Shown: in pieces, positions 1 through 11,500 of the stretch | Numbering within the stretch: position 1 is the first letter of the stretch | Layout: every line of letters starts with the position of its first letter | From: Takakia lepidozioides | Lineage: Eukaryota; Streptophyta; Takakiopsida; Takakiales; Takakiaceae | DNA: 64,000 nt | Direction of reading: 5' to 3' | Assembly: GCA_030704615.1 (NCBI GenBank) | Contig: CM060731.1 | Coordinates: forward strand, 29,388,001-29,452,000 | Position numbers and translations under genes: made by a program | The notes under the pieces: model-generated | Databases searched by the model: none | What the model saw: the letters and a program-made list of their open reading frames with translations, nothing else | Told to the model about the DNA's origin: nothing

Positions 1-1459
1 TTTTATACCCGCCAGGTAAATAAAGGATATATTGAAGGATATATAGTTTTTTGCTCAACTCAAAAAATATAACTAATTAATTTAAGGTAATCAAATTTTG
101 GTCTATTTTTTAGTTTAGTATGAGCCTGGCTGATAAGTTGTATCATATATTGTGAATAATATGAGGGATGATCATGTGCGTGTTTGTGTTTCGTCACACC
201 AAAGATAATAATCAAACAAAGCTAGATGGCTTACCAAAGCTCAACCTCTCACAAGCACACATTGGCCTCCACCTCTCCCAACTAACCTCATCTAGCTATC
301 ATAGTAAGACAGGCCAAATTAAATATGACATCCTCCAGCTCCTTGTTCATCTTCATCTAAATTGTCACTGACACGTTTCATCAAGTAAAAATGATCGCTG
401 CAACACAAGGAGAATCCATGGCCCTACATGGATGTAGATGGAAAGGCACCCATTTTAGTCCCCCAAATTGATTCAGCCAGTTCCAAATCTGGTAGATTAC
501 ATGCTCATGGTGGTAGGTATTTCTATCCATAAGATCGCTCCTCCGTCAGCAGACAAATCATTGATTTGCACTACAAAAGACTGTTCTTATTGGCTGGTAA
601 GCTGCAATACTCAGCTCTTCCCATGATTTACTCATGCAAGCAAGCCAAATTGATAGACACAACCTTACAGACTCATCGCCGCATCCTTGTGGTCAATTAT
701 TAGAATGTGTTAAGGATGCATTTCAACAAACTATGTACTCGTCCCTGACACATACGAGCCAAGTAAACTATGTCTCCAATTCGAGAGGCAATCCAAGATA
801 AAAAGGTGTGACACTTGCATTTTCAATGGAAGTTAGCTAGGGTGGTCTTTAAGCACTTCAATGCACAACCATTTGTGGTGGAGATGATAGAAACCAGGCT
901 TTAGTCCTGCAGAAGACTAAGGCCTCATAAATGTCCTCCCCACCAAGAACAAGCTTCTTTGTGAGCTGGTGCAGGGCAGTCTTCTTCCAATGTTCAGTTT
1001 GCTTCCATGGAGGAATCCTGTCCTGGAAATTGACACAGCCATCAAAGCTGACATCATGAAACGGGTATGAACTGGACTGATATGTGACGAGCATCTCGTG
1101 AAATGTTGCACACTAGTCCCAGTGTTTACTTTAAAGGTCGATTGCCAGGAAGATTTAGTATTGCAGTCCTTCACTCAACTTCTCGTATTTTTGTGTCAAA
1201 ATGTGTCCCAGCATCATCTTGAGAGTTCATGTTGACCCTCCCTCAGCTGGCCCCAACCATCCACAAAATAAGAAAACAGAAAACAATAGTCACTTAGCCA
1301 TGTCACTGCATAAAACATAGCCAGACAAAGGGTCATTTGCACTATACTCTACACGCTTGCACATGGAAAACCGACTCTGGTTTACTCTCTAGGTCCCTAT
1401 GTATCTAGTATGAACTTTGTCAGTGTTTAGTAAAGATGGGACACACCTCCTTCCCATAC
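1..1459. other. Intergenic stretch, no gene seen
   Basis: AT-rich sequence downstream of the MraY stop codon. Short open frames on both strands show no recognisable motif. I see no RNA gene or clear repeat here. Part of it probably carries the 3' UTR of the minus-strand MraY gene. Confidence 0.5.
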
Positions 1460-4400
1460 TCATGCGGAAATGAGGCCAATGTACGCTGCAAGAATGGCCA
1501 AAATGTAGGCAACAACATATGCGGCAGCAATGATATATGGCTCTCTTACGCCAAGCAGCTCTAAGTGATGGTGAAAAGGTGCCATAAGCAGCCATCGCCG
1601 GCCTTTCCCTTCGAGTCTTTTTGTCAATTTGAAGTACAACACCTGTCTCAATCAGGCCACTCGCCACACATAAAATTGCATGGAAGTACAAGCACCACGA
1701 GTTAATAAAAATGCTGCACAGAAATATCTCAGCTTCTTTCCAGATCTTCCAGCAATGTAACCAAGACGAACGATGCCTGCTCTTTGTAAGCATAGGTGAC
1801 GCTTATGTGTTTTCTTCTGAAAGAACTTCCACCCTCAGCAAAGCGACTGAAAGTTCTATGCAAAGATGCTGAACTGCCCCATGATTGATGTTACCCTTGT
1901 CACTCAAGCGTAAGCAAATCGAACTCTTTCACTTAGAATATTTCAGTAGGAAATGATTTTGGAGCAGAAGACCCTTTCCTTGTATCAATGTTCTTGGTAT
2001 ACTTCATGTGCCTATGTGGATTCCCAAAGAAACTGGCTCTGAGGATGTTGGATAGAGTGACATACCTGTCCAATGACTGAAACTGTTTCAATCACAAACA
2101 CACCCGACGCAATGAAGAGAGGGAGAAACATGCCAGTGCATGCAGCCATAGCAGCTAAGGCTCCTCCCAGTGCCAAGGACCCTGTGTCTCCCATGAACAC
2201 TTTTGCCTTGTACCTGTTATGTGCCAAAAATCCAATACATGCTCCTGCCATTGATGCTCCAAAAATGCCAAGACCTGCGGGCAGCATACAACCAGATTCG
2301 ATGAAGAGACTTTGTTGTCTTGTGAGGTAGTATGCATAATGCTTTTCACTGAAACATAGAGGGTAATACCGTGTGGGAACTTCTGATGCCTGATCAACAC
2401 AGAGACCATTGGCAGTATCCACTAGATACTAGTTCATAAAGCCATACATCTTCACCTTCAGTTGTAGGTTTTCCTCTTTAAATTGAACCATAGGTACAGT
2501 GCATGACATGCATCCATCATTGAAAATGTATCTGAGATACTTATATAAGAGTTCTGCTACTCCTGTACCAGGATATATAGGAAGGACAACCACCGCCATG
2601 CCAATGAGTGCTGCAGCAGCAGTGCCGGCTGCCAGTCCATCCAGGCCGTCTGTCAAGTTAACTGCATTGCTCATCGCGGCGAAGCAGAAAGCCGTTAAAG
2701 GAAAATACCATTTTCCGAGATACCGTAGCCCGAAAGGAGGTGGTAGCGGCACAAGAGTTTTCCTGGGATCACATCCATCACTTGTGTCAACATAAGCTAG
2801 CATTTCTGGCACCATAAGCCACCCACACATCAGATTGCTACCACGCATAAAGACTTGGTCATATCCTCCAGTTTCCAACGTTATGAAGTACCATTTCATT
2901 TCTCTCCCTCTCCCTGAAGAAAGAGAGAGAGCATGCTTCCAACTTGTGACTAGATGGGCACACTTGCTCCTACCTGCGTTCCTAGCTCATGAGCAGAAAG
3001 ACGAAGGGGGTGTAGTACCCAGGTGGTTGAGATGCAACCACACATTTTATAAGGGGATGGTAAGCTGGTATTGTCGAGCCAAAACACAAACCAAACGCCA
3101 ACAGCCACCTGTTATTCCAACCCATCTTTCCAGACAGCATTTCCATCACTGGCCATCAAGATGCAAGAATTGAAAGCACAGAATGAAATAAGTATGGAAT
3201 GTTTTTGGAAACCCTAGGGATGCACAATCATCACATATTTGATTTGGTGAAGTTATTTTCAGAGTGGAAGAGAAACATGGACAATAGAAGCTTCTATATG
3301 AAATAACTATGGCCCCCCCAGTGAGCCCAATAAAAAATGTAATGCCTCAATGGACTAGTTCTGCAGCAAAATTAATGACATACAAGGAAAGCCCATTCAG
3401 TTGACTAATTGAGTGGGAGTTTGATCAGAGAATATTGTACCTGCAAAACAAACTTGAACCAGCCAGCCAGGCCATAGTTGTGGTTCCGCCAGAGAGCCAA
3501 TCCATCATCCAGCAGTCCAATCACGGCACAGGCCAGTGTTGCCACACATGCTCCCCAGAGCTCATTAGAGTAGAACCCTGTGGCAATCCTGGCAACCCCT
3601 ATACCTACGGGCACGAAAAACAAGCCACCCATAGTCGGGGTTCCAACCTTGGAGAGGTGGGCTGTAGGCCCCTCTTTTCGAAACACTTGATGGGCCTTGA
3701 CCCGTTCCAACAAGGGCACACAGAAACAACCGAAGTAGGCTGAGATTGCTGCTGCTATACAAAAGGGGACTGTGAGAAAATAATGAGCAAGTGGTCGCCG
3801 TATCACTTTCCATATGTACGAGTCCACTGTTACCACTGTGCCAGCTAAAAAAATGAAGAGGACTGATGTCACCAATATCCCTTCGTCAACCCTGAATTGC
3901 AGATGGTGTCATACAGAAATGGGAAACCAGACACAATTACTGTTGTACAGGTACATCATGAATGAGGAAAAGGCAACGATGTAGCTAAGTGACAAGCTTC
4001 CTCAATACTTACCAAGCCATCTGAGAGGGGATAAACTAGAGCAAAGGCGTCTCTGTTTCAGCTCTGGTGTACAGGTGAGCATTGGCCTAGTTCACTGTGA
4101 TGATATTTCTTGGATACAATGACAATTACCTCAAATCCCTCCTTGGTTTGCAGTAGCATACCATGCAGGAAAGCCATTTCTTTGAAAGGTGGAAACCCGA
4201 TAGAAAGGAGAAGTCAAGCTCAGTGTTGATGTCTTGTCCTCTAACTCATTCTGTCTTCCTTGAGCCTTGTCACCTTCTTCTGCAAACTCCAACTTCACCT
4301 CCCCATCAGACTCCTCCCCTGAACTACTGTATGAACTGCCCGATGACATTTCTCCATCTGAATACTGCTCTATTGATGGAAAATCATCTGCCCCCTGCAG

Positions 4401-4795
4401 TAAGAGATGCGGGGTTGGAATTAATTACCAGCAGAATTTGGAAAGGTTCCACAGCAGAGCTGATCTATCATGGGGCAGGTCAAGATCATGAAACCATCTG
4501 TCGTAAATAGAAGTCCAATTGCATGTCAGCACTAAGACTGGGCAGACACATGGTCAAGTAACTGCACTCCATTACAACGAAAAACTTTTGAGTCCATGAC
4601 TGTCGGATACAGTTGCTCTGACAGTCAGAGGGTCACTCCCATCATGTTCTCTTCTGACACAAGCATGCCAGAACTGCAAAGCCAGAACTAGCATTCTGTA
4701 AATGTGAGGACTCACCTCATCCATGGCAAAAGTCTTTGGCACCACTCGTGCACACTGTAAAAGCCTTCTTCCATTTGATTGGAGTTTTTGCGACC
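1460..4795 (-). CDS. MRAY: MraY, phospho-N-acetylmuramoyl-pentapeptide transferase (plastid type), 5' exon(s) not found
   Basis: MraY transfers phospho-MurNAc-pentapeptide to a polyprenyl phosphate to make lipid I; in plants it is placed in the plastid envelope. Exons read on the minus strand: 4795-4716, 4394-4162, 3891-3441, 3108-3044, 2762-2569, 2274-2066 and 1642-1460 (TGA). All junctions are in phase. The acidic block [10 protein letters not shown] near the N-terminus is typical of plant MraY. Family motifs follow in order: [47 protein letters not shown] and the C-terminal [12 protein letters not shown] 65-base microexon (3108-3044) encodes [13 protein letters not shown] and is needed to join the third and fifth resolved exons as SPYK-MKTLVPL. 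About ten hydrophobic segments are present. The exon carrying the start codon and transit peptide lies above 4795; an Arg-rich stretch near 4930-5060 is only a guess. The catalytic Asp and His motifs are intact, so the gene looks functional. Confidence 0.93.
3044..3108 (-). other. MRAY: MraY microexon (65 bases)
   Basis: Preceded by an acceptor ending ATAACAG and followed by the donor GTGTGG. It starts in phase 0 and ends in phase 2, matching the neighbouring exons exactly. It supplies the membrane segment [19 protein letters not shown], which plant MraY proteins have at this place. It is too short to be found by open-frame length alone. Confidence 0.85.
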
Positions 4796-5900
4796 CTGTG
4801 GCCCAACACTTCCAATGCCTTTCCTGCACATAATCTAACCGTGTCATTTCTGTGTGATGCTGTACTCTTTGAGTGATGCTATGAAAGTCTTCCTGTTAGA
4901 ACTGAAAGTAATAAAGCAAAGCAGGCAGGCTGGTAATAGAAAGAGACCTTTCTCAAAACCCTGCGCCTCAGCAAGTGCAGCAAGCAAGCATTGGCAGGAG
5001 AATGATGGCAATATGTGGCCCTCTGCCTCAACACTGAAGCCCCTTCTGAAACTATTCCTTTCCTGCGATCTAATACCTGTATGTCACGTATGAAATCGAG
5101 GTCACAAATTTCTTCCTTCAAAATGACACCTACAACTGAATTGGACTGATCTGCTGAACCACTCTTTACCTAGAATTAGGGTACATATGTAGCCATTTGA
5201 GCTAGTTTGGACCCTGTGCACTCCCAATTAGACACGACTTGAAAACTCCTGTGGAGGCCAACACTTTCTTATTTCAGAAACTTTTAGTGCTCATGATTCT
5301 GTGGAGAATCGGTTGGCTAGGAGATTGGCCTGCCTGCAGTTTGAAGAAACCACAGTAAATGGAGCAATGAAGTGTGCAGCTACTTCAAGCCAAATGCTAC
5401 CCATACACATTAACATGTGTATCTTCCCAGTAACTCTTTGAGAGGAGGATAAATAAACTTGCTCATGAGCTTTGCTTGTGCTTGAAACAGGGCAGTTCAA
5501 AAAGAGGGCAAGCAACAATGAGCACTACATCTGCCACCAAGTTTCCTCACTCAGCCTCTAACTCCAGTAATACAAAAAAATTTCAATCAAATCCAGATTT
5601 CTGCAGATGGTTACTTGCTCTAGAGAGATCTGTCACATGATTGTTGTGCTGACTTGCACATAAACTACACCTTTAGAGACTGCAGGTACTTGGTTAGGTC
5701 CCCAGATGCATGCACAGAGTACCCAGCCTGAGGTCAGATGATAATAGACACTTACACATGTAAGATCATAATTTGCACAGTGATGCTGGTAGTGTTGAAA
5801 TTGGCATAATACTTTCCGTTATCAAATCCAAGAAGTTATTCAAGTTTGATTGTTGATTGACATGTTGAGATTAGTCTGAACTCTCAAGTGCGAGGTATCT
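4796..5900. other. Probable 5' region of MraY, unresolved
   Basis: The missing first exon(s) of MraY, with plastid transit peptide and 5' UTR, should lie here on the minus strand. The exon upstream of 4795 must end in phase 1. A good donor (GTAAAG) sits near 5170 on the minus strand, but no convincing ATG-initiated exon could be joined to it. No other gene is visible. Confidence 0.35.
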
Positions 5901-5939
5901 TAAGTTTGGATAGTCCTGGACAAGGCCCAGCTTGAACAT

Positions 5940-6180
5940 ACCAATGGCAAATGGCACTACCCCAAATGAGCAACCAGGCCAGGACTGAAAAAGTTACAAT
6001 AGAATCTCCCACGGATCTCATCGTAGAGAGGACAGTGAAAGAAGACATGTCCCTCTGTATTGATTTCCTTGTTGAAGAAAAATTTGTGACGTTCACAAAA
6101 GGAAATGAATTGAAATGGTACTATAACCTCCACAAGAAGCTCAAAGAGCTTACAGAACAAGAGGGAGAAAGAACCTAGAA
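5940..6180 (-). mobile_element. LINE-B fragment: 3' tail of one copy and coding piece of another
   Basis: Read on the minus strand, 6095-5950 encodes EGHVFFHCPLYDEIRGRF, the Cys/His motif found near the C-terminus of many LINE reverse-transcriptase proteins. Bases 6170-6100 carry the family's 3' terminal block (GTAAGCTCTTTGAGCTT, then GGTTATAGTACC and degenerate ATTTC units). The order suggests one copy ending next to a second truncated copy. Not expressed as an intact protein. Confidence 0.7.
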
Positions 6181-6367
6181 AGAGAGAGGGGCCACAAACA
6201 GCCCTAAAGCAACTAAAGGTCAAGGGACTGTAGTTGAATTTCTCTCTAATACCGGGCGGGTTACCTATCCAGTTATATTTATATATGACCGCGGAGGTGA
6301 AAAAATGAAGTAACCGGTCCAGTTAGGAACCGGAGGTCACGCATTCAAATAATCGAGCAAAAAAAAT

Positions 6368-6680
6368 GCTCATGCAGGTAGCTGCCAAGGAAATCTGATC
6401 CTCGCAATCGAAGACCACTGTAAGAGATGAAGTATCCCGGAATAGACAGTTGAATCTCCCGCGGATCCCATAGTACAAAGGGCAGTGAAAGCAATATTGT
6501 TCTTCACTTTCAATTTCCCACTAGTTCCCAGTGCAAGCGGGGCATAGTCGGTCTTCACGTTGCAGATTTTCTCACCTACCAGTCTCTGTCGGCAGACTGT
6601 GGGAGCCCACCCTAAACCTCCCCAATGCTTTTGTAAGAAAGAAAAGAAACTGGGGGAGAAAGAGAGTGAAGAGAGGCGAA
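6368..6680 (-). mobile_element. Decayed LINE-B C-terminal coding region
   Basis: On the minus strand one frame gives ALGRFRVGSHSLPTETGR, then CPAC, ESEEQYCFHCPLYYGIRG and further hydrophobic sequence, broken by in-frame stops. The same ALGRF...TETGRW-type block is found at 63920-64000 on the plus strand, so both belong to one non-LTR retrotransposon family. This copy is a relic. The stretch 6181-6367 between it and the tail holds an A-rich-ended insert that could be a short retroelement. Confidence 0.7.
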
Positions 6681-7595
6681 AGAAATAAAATTTGCGCGAG
6701 AAAGGGGTGAAAGAGAGATAATTTATTAGAGAGAGGGAGAGAGAGCACCTGAAACTGACTGCAAGTTCCAAGGAAAACATGCTGGGAACTGCGGGGGTTA
6801 TGCAGCCACGCTAGCGACGTGCGCATTGCAGTCCATGACTGATCCATGCATGCGCACCCTTCTGCATCAGGAACAATCTCAATGTGAGCAAAGACAAACA
6901 ACTTGCATGAGAGCTTCTAGGTTCCAACCATTGCATCCTTGATGCGCAAACATGACTTGGATGAGGGAACGGATCGAAAACTTTCAATTCACAATTACAT
7001 CAGCGTACTAGTATGACAACCTCGTACAATGTTGATGGAAGAAAGAAGGCACCATAGAACAACCGTTCTAGAATGCTCGCACAAACGACTCTGCTGACAG
7101 TGTCAGAAAAACCACAGGCAAAATCAAATAAAATCGTGTAACACAAATTCCAACAATTCCAAACCACATTAGTGGAAACATACAGAATCGTACATGCAGG
7201 GCATGGGGAGAAGGCCAAACACGGAAGCTAGTGATGTAAGAACAACCACAGGAAAAAAAAAATTAAATCGTGTATTGCTAATGCACACAATTCGAAACTA
7301 TCTATAAGTGGTGGAAGCTTACAGAATGCAGCATACGGAGGGCATGGGGAAAAAGCGAAACACGGAAACCGATGGTCTATCTGCTTCAACTAAAAACACT
7401 TTAGAATAAGCGTCCCGAGTTGACCAGGAAGGTGCCGAGCACAGCACTGATACAATTGGCGACCCTGTATTATCGGTTACGAATCCATAGTGAATCGTAT
7501 GGAGAGCGCGAGAGAGCAGAGCAGATGCACCTGCGGGCCTGACTGACCTCCTCGCACCTCGCCAGCACACCGCTTCTATTGCGCATCCGCGCGAG

Positions 7596-7622
7596 CATTC
7601 TATATATATATATATATATATT
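7596..7622. repeat. (TA)n microsatellite
   Basis: A run of about 12 TA units lies within AT-rich intergenic DNA. Confidence 0.9.
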
Positions 7623-7926
7623 TTCAATATATTAGTTACCGTCACGCAATGTGTTTTTCTTTTGAAATTTGGAAAATAACAGGAGTGGCTACTGAGTTTT
7701 GCAAGAAATAGCCATATATTCTGTTCATCCACCGAAATTTGGATAGAATCATCCTCCTTTGTTCGTTCATCCATTTATATCATCCATATTAGGTGAATTT
7801 ATTCAAGATTTATATTTTATTTGGAAAAGTTTGGCGATTTCATCCATGGGAAAACAGGGAATCTAAGACCAAATATTCTATTTTATTTTTGAGGTCGAAA
7901 GAGTGCGAAATTTCGCCAAAAAACAC

Positions 7927-7954
7927 TTTAATTTAATTTAATTTAATTTAATTT
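7927..7954. repeat. (TTTAA)n pentanucleotide repeat
   Basis: About five tandem TTTAA units, followed by poly-C and A-rich sequence. Confidence 0.85.
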
Positions 7955-7984
7955 CCCCCCTAAAAAAACTTTATATAATTAAAA

Positions 7985-8190
7985 AAAATTAAGCCGGTGG
8001 TAAGCCACTCGTGCATTGGCCTGTGGGTCTGAGGTTCAAACTTCAAACGTTCAAACCCCGGTCATCTGTCTCTTTGCCTTCCGGCTCCGTAATACCTCCA
8101 TGGCTCAGAAAGGGTTTATTGTTTAACTTATTATCCCCCTCAAGTTGCTCCCGGGGTTGGTGCCAGTTTCCTTGCAACAAAAAAGAAAAA
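7985..8190 (+). mobile_element. Possible tRNA-derived SINE upstream of formin
   Basis: The segment has an A-box-like sequence (GGTGGTAAGCCAC), followed within about 50 bases by B-box-like copies (GAGGTTCAAAC and GTTCAAACCCC). It then runs into unrelated sequence ending in an A-rich stretch (AAAAAAGAAAAAGAAAAAAAAG). This is the layout of a Pol III-derived SINE. No second copy with the same body was seen, so the call is tentative. Confidence 0.35.
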
Positions 8191-8515
8191 GAAAAAAAAG
8201 AAGTTTAAAAGCCTGGGCTTTTCCCTCTCTTTCTGGACGCAGTGCAGTGGTGTGGTGGGGGGGAAGACGAGCTGCGGATGCAGAGAGGGCATGGCTCCCA
8301 CGGAATTGCAGCGGGATCGGATCACACCAGGTCCTGCATTGCTTGCAGGTATGCATTGTTGACGAGTTCTTGTGGCCTGTTCATGGATTGCGGATTGGAA
8401 GGTGGAGCGATGGAGGGGTGTGGCGTGAGGACTAGACTGGACTGTTGGAGACTGGGAAGCAGGTGAGGGTGAGGTTGTGTGCCGTTGGCGGTGAGGTGCC
8501 GTGGTGCATGGGAAT

Positions 8516-11500
8516 ATGTCCCTGTTTCGTAGGCTCTTCTACAGAAGGCCACCGGATGGCCTTTTTGAGGTCGCTGAGCGTATCTACGGTAAGGATCTTA
8601 TTTGCTCTGTGACATGTGATTTGTGGCCTGCATTTTCCTTGGATTCGAGTAGGGGAGTGTTTCGGCTTGCCTTGGAGTTGAATTCGGTAATGTGGAGTTC
8701 AATTTTGGGATGGAGGAATAACGGAGTGTGTGCGCGGTGCAGTGTTTGATTCGTGCTTTTCCACCGATCCGTTTGATGCTCAAGCATTCAAAGTATACGT
8801 GGGACAGATTGCGTCGCAGCTTCATGAGCAGTTTCCAGACTCTTCTTGTCTGGTTTGTGATTTTAGCGAGGGTGAGAGGAAGAGCCAGCTCGTCGAGGTT
8901 CTGACGCAGTACGATATGACAGTGATGGATTATCCTCGACATTATGAAGGTTGTCCTGTTTTGTCCATGGAGATGATTCATCAGTTTTTACGCTCCAACG
9001 ATAGGTGGCTATCTTCGGAAGGCAATCATAATATCGTTTTGATGCATTGCGAGAGGGGAGGTTGGCCTTTGCTGGCGTTTATGCTCGCATCATTTCTTAC
9101 GTACAAAAAGCTTCAAAGAGGGGTTCGGAAGACCTTGGACTTGCTGCATAAAGAGGCTCCCAAAGGATTGTTACAAATTCTATGCCCTCTCAATCCAATG
9201 CCCTCTCAGCTGCGATACTTACAGTATATTGCCAGAAGAAACAAAATCCCGGATTGGCCTCCACCTGACCGTGTTGTCACAATAGACTGTCTTATGTTTC
9301 GGGTGGTTCCCAGCTTTGATTCAAATGAGGGCTGCAGGCCTTTGGTCCGTATCTATGGTCTAGATCCGAGATCCACTGGCAGTCGAATGACACGGGTTCT
9401 ATTTTCTCAGGGAAAGAAAAGCGTGCGACACTATCGGCATGTGAGTTCTTAATGTCTAATCCTTGTCCTTCAGTTGCTTCACTTATCCCAATTTTCTGCT
9501 AGGTACACTCGGTGATGGGTCCATAATTACCCGGCATTGTGGATGTTGCAGATCGATTGCGACGTTGTGAAAATTGATGTGCAATGTGCGGTGAAAGGTG
9601 ATGTTGTGCTGGAGTGTATCCATGTCGAGAAACATTCGGAGAGGGAGGAGATCATGTTTCGAATAATGTTCAACACAGCATTCATAAGGTCCAACTGTCT
9701 GCTTCTTACGCGAGATGAGATAGATACCCTGTGGAACGTGAAAGAACACTACCCAAAGGATTTTCGGGCAGAAGTGAGTGGAGTGCTTTTGCTCATTTTT
9801 TTCATTCTTGCAGCAATAGTGTCGCGTGGACTTTATCAGGGCCCTGGGGGAGGTTCACCTAATTGCAAGATGGAATTTTGGTCTGCACAGGTGCTGTTGA
9901 ATGAACCTGAAGCTTCTCCTTCACCCATAACCCCTGTGGTAAGGTTGGATGGTGAAGAAAAGGGAGGGTTGCCAATGGAAGCTTTTGCAAAAGTTCAAGA
10001 GCTGTTCAGCAGTGGAGATTGGATGGATGGTCATGGGGATGCTGCTCTGAGGTTTCTTCAGCAAATGACCGCCAAGAATTATCAGGACTGGTTGGAGAAA
10101 CTACCACCAGGTGATGTAAAGAGCACTTGCCCTCCCCCAAGCTCGCCAGTAACACTAAGGCAACTTTTCCCCACGCCATCCCCACCTCCCCCTCAAATAC
10201 ATCCTCCAGTCCCTCCTTTTCCTCAATGCTCCAGAAATGGTGCACCTACTTCACCACAGCCTCCCCCCTCCGGACCTGCAGTTGCTACTCCCCCGCATCT
10301 GCCACCCCTTCCTCTGCTTCCCCCTTTTGCTGAGCACTCTAGAAGTGGTGCTTGTGCTCCATTCCCCCTGCCACCTCCTTTTGTTCAAGTGCCAAGCAGA
10401 GCTGAACCTCCCTCTCCCCTTCCCCCTCCAGAATTTGTCAATGCTCCTCTCCTGCCCCCTCTGTCTCAGTCACGACTTGGTAGTGCCCCTCCTCCCCTCC
10501 GACGGCTAGGCAGTGCCCCACCATCTCCACCTACACCACCTGTACCAAGTCTAGGTGGGGCTCCCCCTCCGCTCTCTCCTGAGTTAGTAGGTTTTCCACC
10601 ACCACCACCCCCTTCTCTTGGTAGTGTGTCCCCCCATCGCCCCCTTCCTCCTCAAGGAAAGTATGGTGCTCCACCTCCTCCACCCCCTCTTCCTCCACTA
10701 CCCCCAGGCAGGGGGGGTCTCTGTGTGCCTCCTCCCCCACCCCTGCCACCTGGCAGAGGTAGAGGGCTTGCTCTTCGCCCCCCCTTGCCACCTCAAGGGC
10801 TGTGCCAGGGTGCCTTACCTCCCACTTCAGTAGCTGCTGTGGCTGCTCTGCCGGCTCCTCTGAAGAAAGCATCTTTGAAGCCCCTTCACTGGGTCAAAGT
10901 CACACGTGCTGTGCAAGGGAGTCTGTGGGCTGAGAACCAGAACCATGAATACCAATCCAGGTATATCCCTATCCTCTAGCAGCTTCTGTCAGTTGTTTCT
11001 CCCAGGTGATAATGTAGTTCCATAGTTGTGTATATTGCTTCTGGTATGGATGCTAACAACCTATCTTACTAGACTGATACTTTCTTGGGAGAATACATAA
11101 GCTGTATGGAGCAGATGCCAATCTCACCAGAAAATAGACCTAGTCACAAAACTGGTGCTGTGCATAGATGCAGTAATGGTTTCCAGGCATTTGAATTTTA
11201 TCTGGAAACTGGACTATCTGATTGGATGTGCATTCGCAGAGATGGTTGTGAGCTCTGGTCAGCATGTGTAGTGATCAGCTTAAACTGTCAAGTTGGTGTG
11301 GCAGAGCACCGGAATTTGACATGTCAGAACTGGAGAGCCTGTTTTCAGCTGCAGCGCCAGCTGGAACTACTAGGGATAGAGATACCGCAGGGCCCTGGCG
11401 TGCAGCTTCTAAGCAAGAGAAAATTCATCTGGTAAAATCTACCATTCTTTCTCTCACCTTAGGCTACGGCAAACAATGTCTTAACCCGACTTACATGAAG

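Noticed and set aside
6572-6901. Minus-strand 109-codon frame
   Set aside because: Its C-terminal part is the LINE-B ALGRF...TETGR block; the rest is decayed retroelement, not a gene.
10531-10872. Minus-strand Glu/Val-rich frame
   Set aside because: Reverse complement of the formin polyproline tract; proline codons read as Gly/Glu-rich sequence on the other strand.
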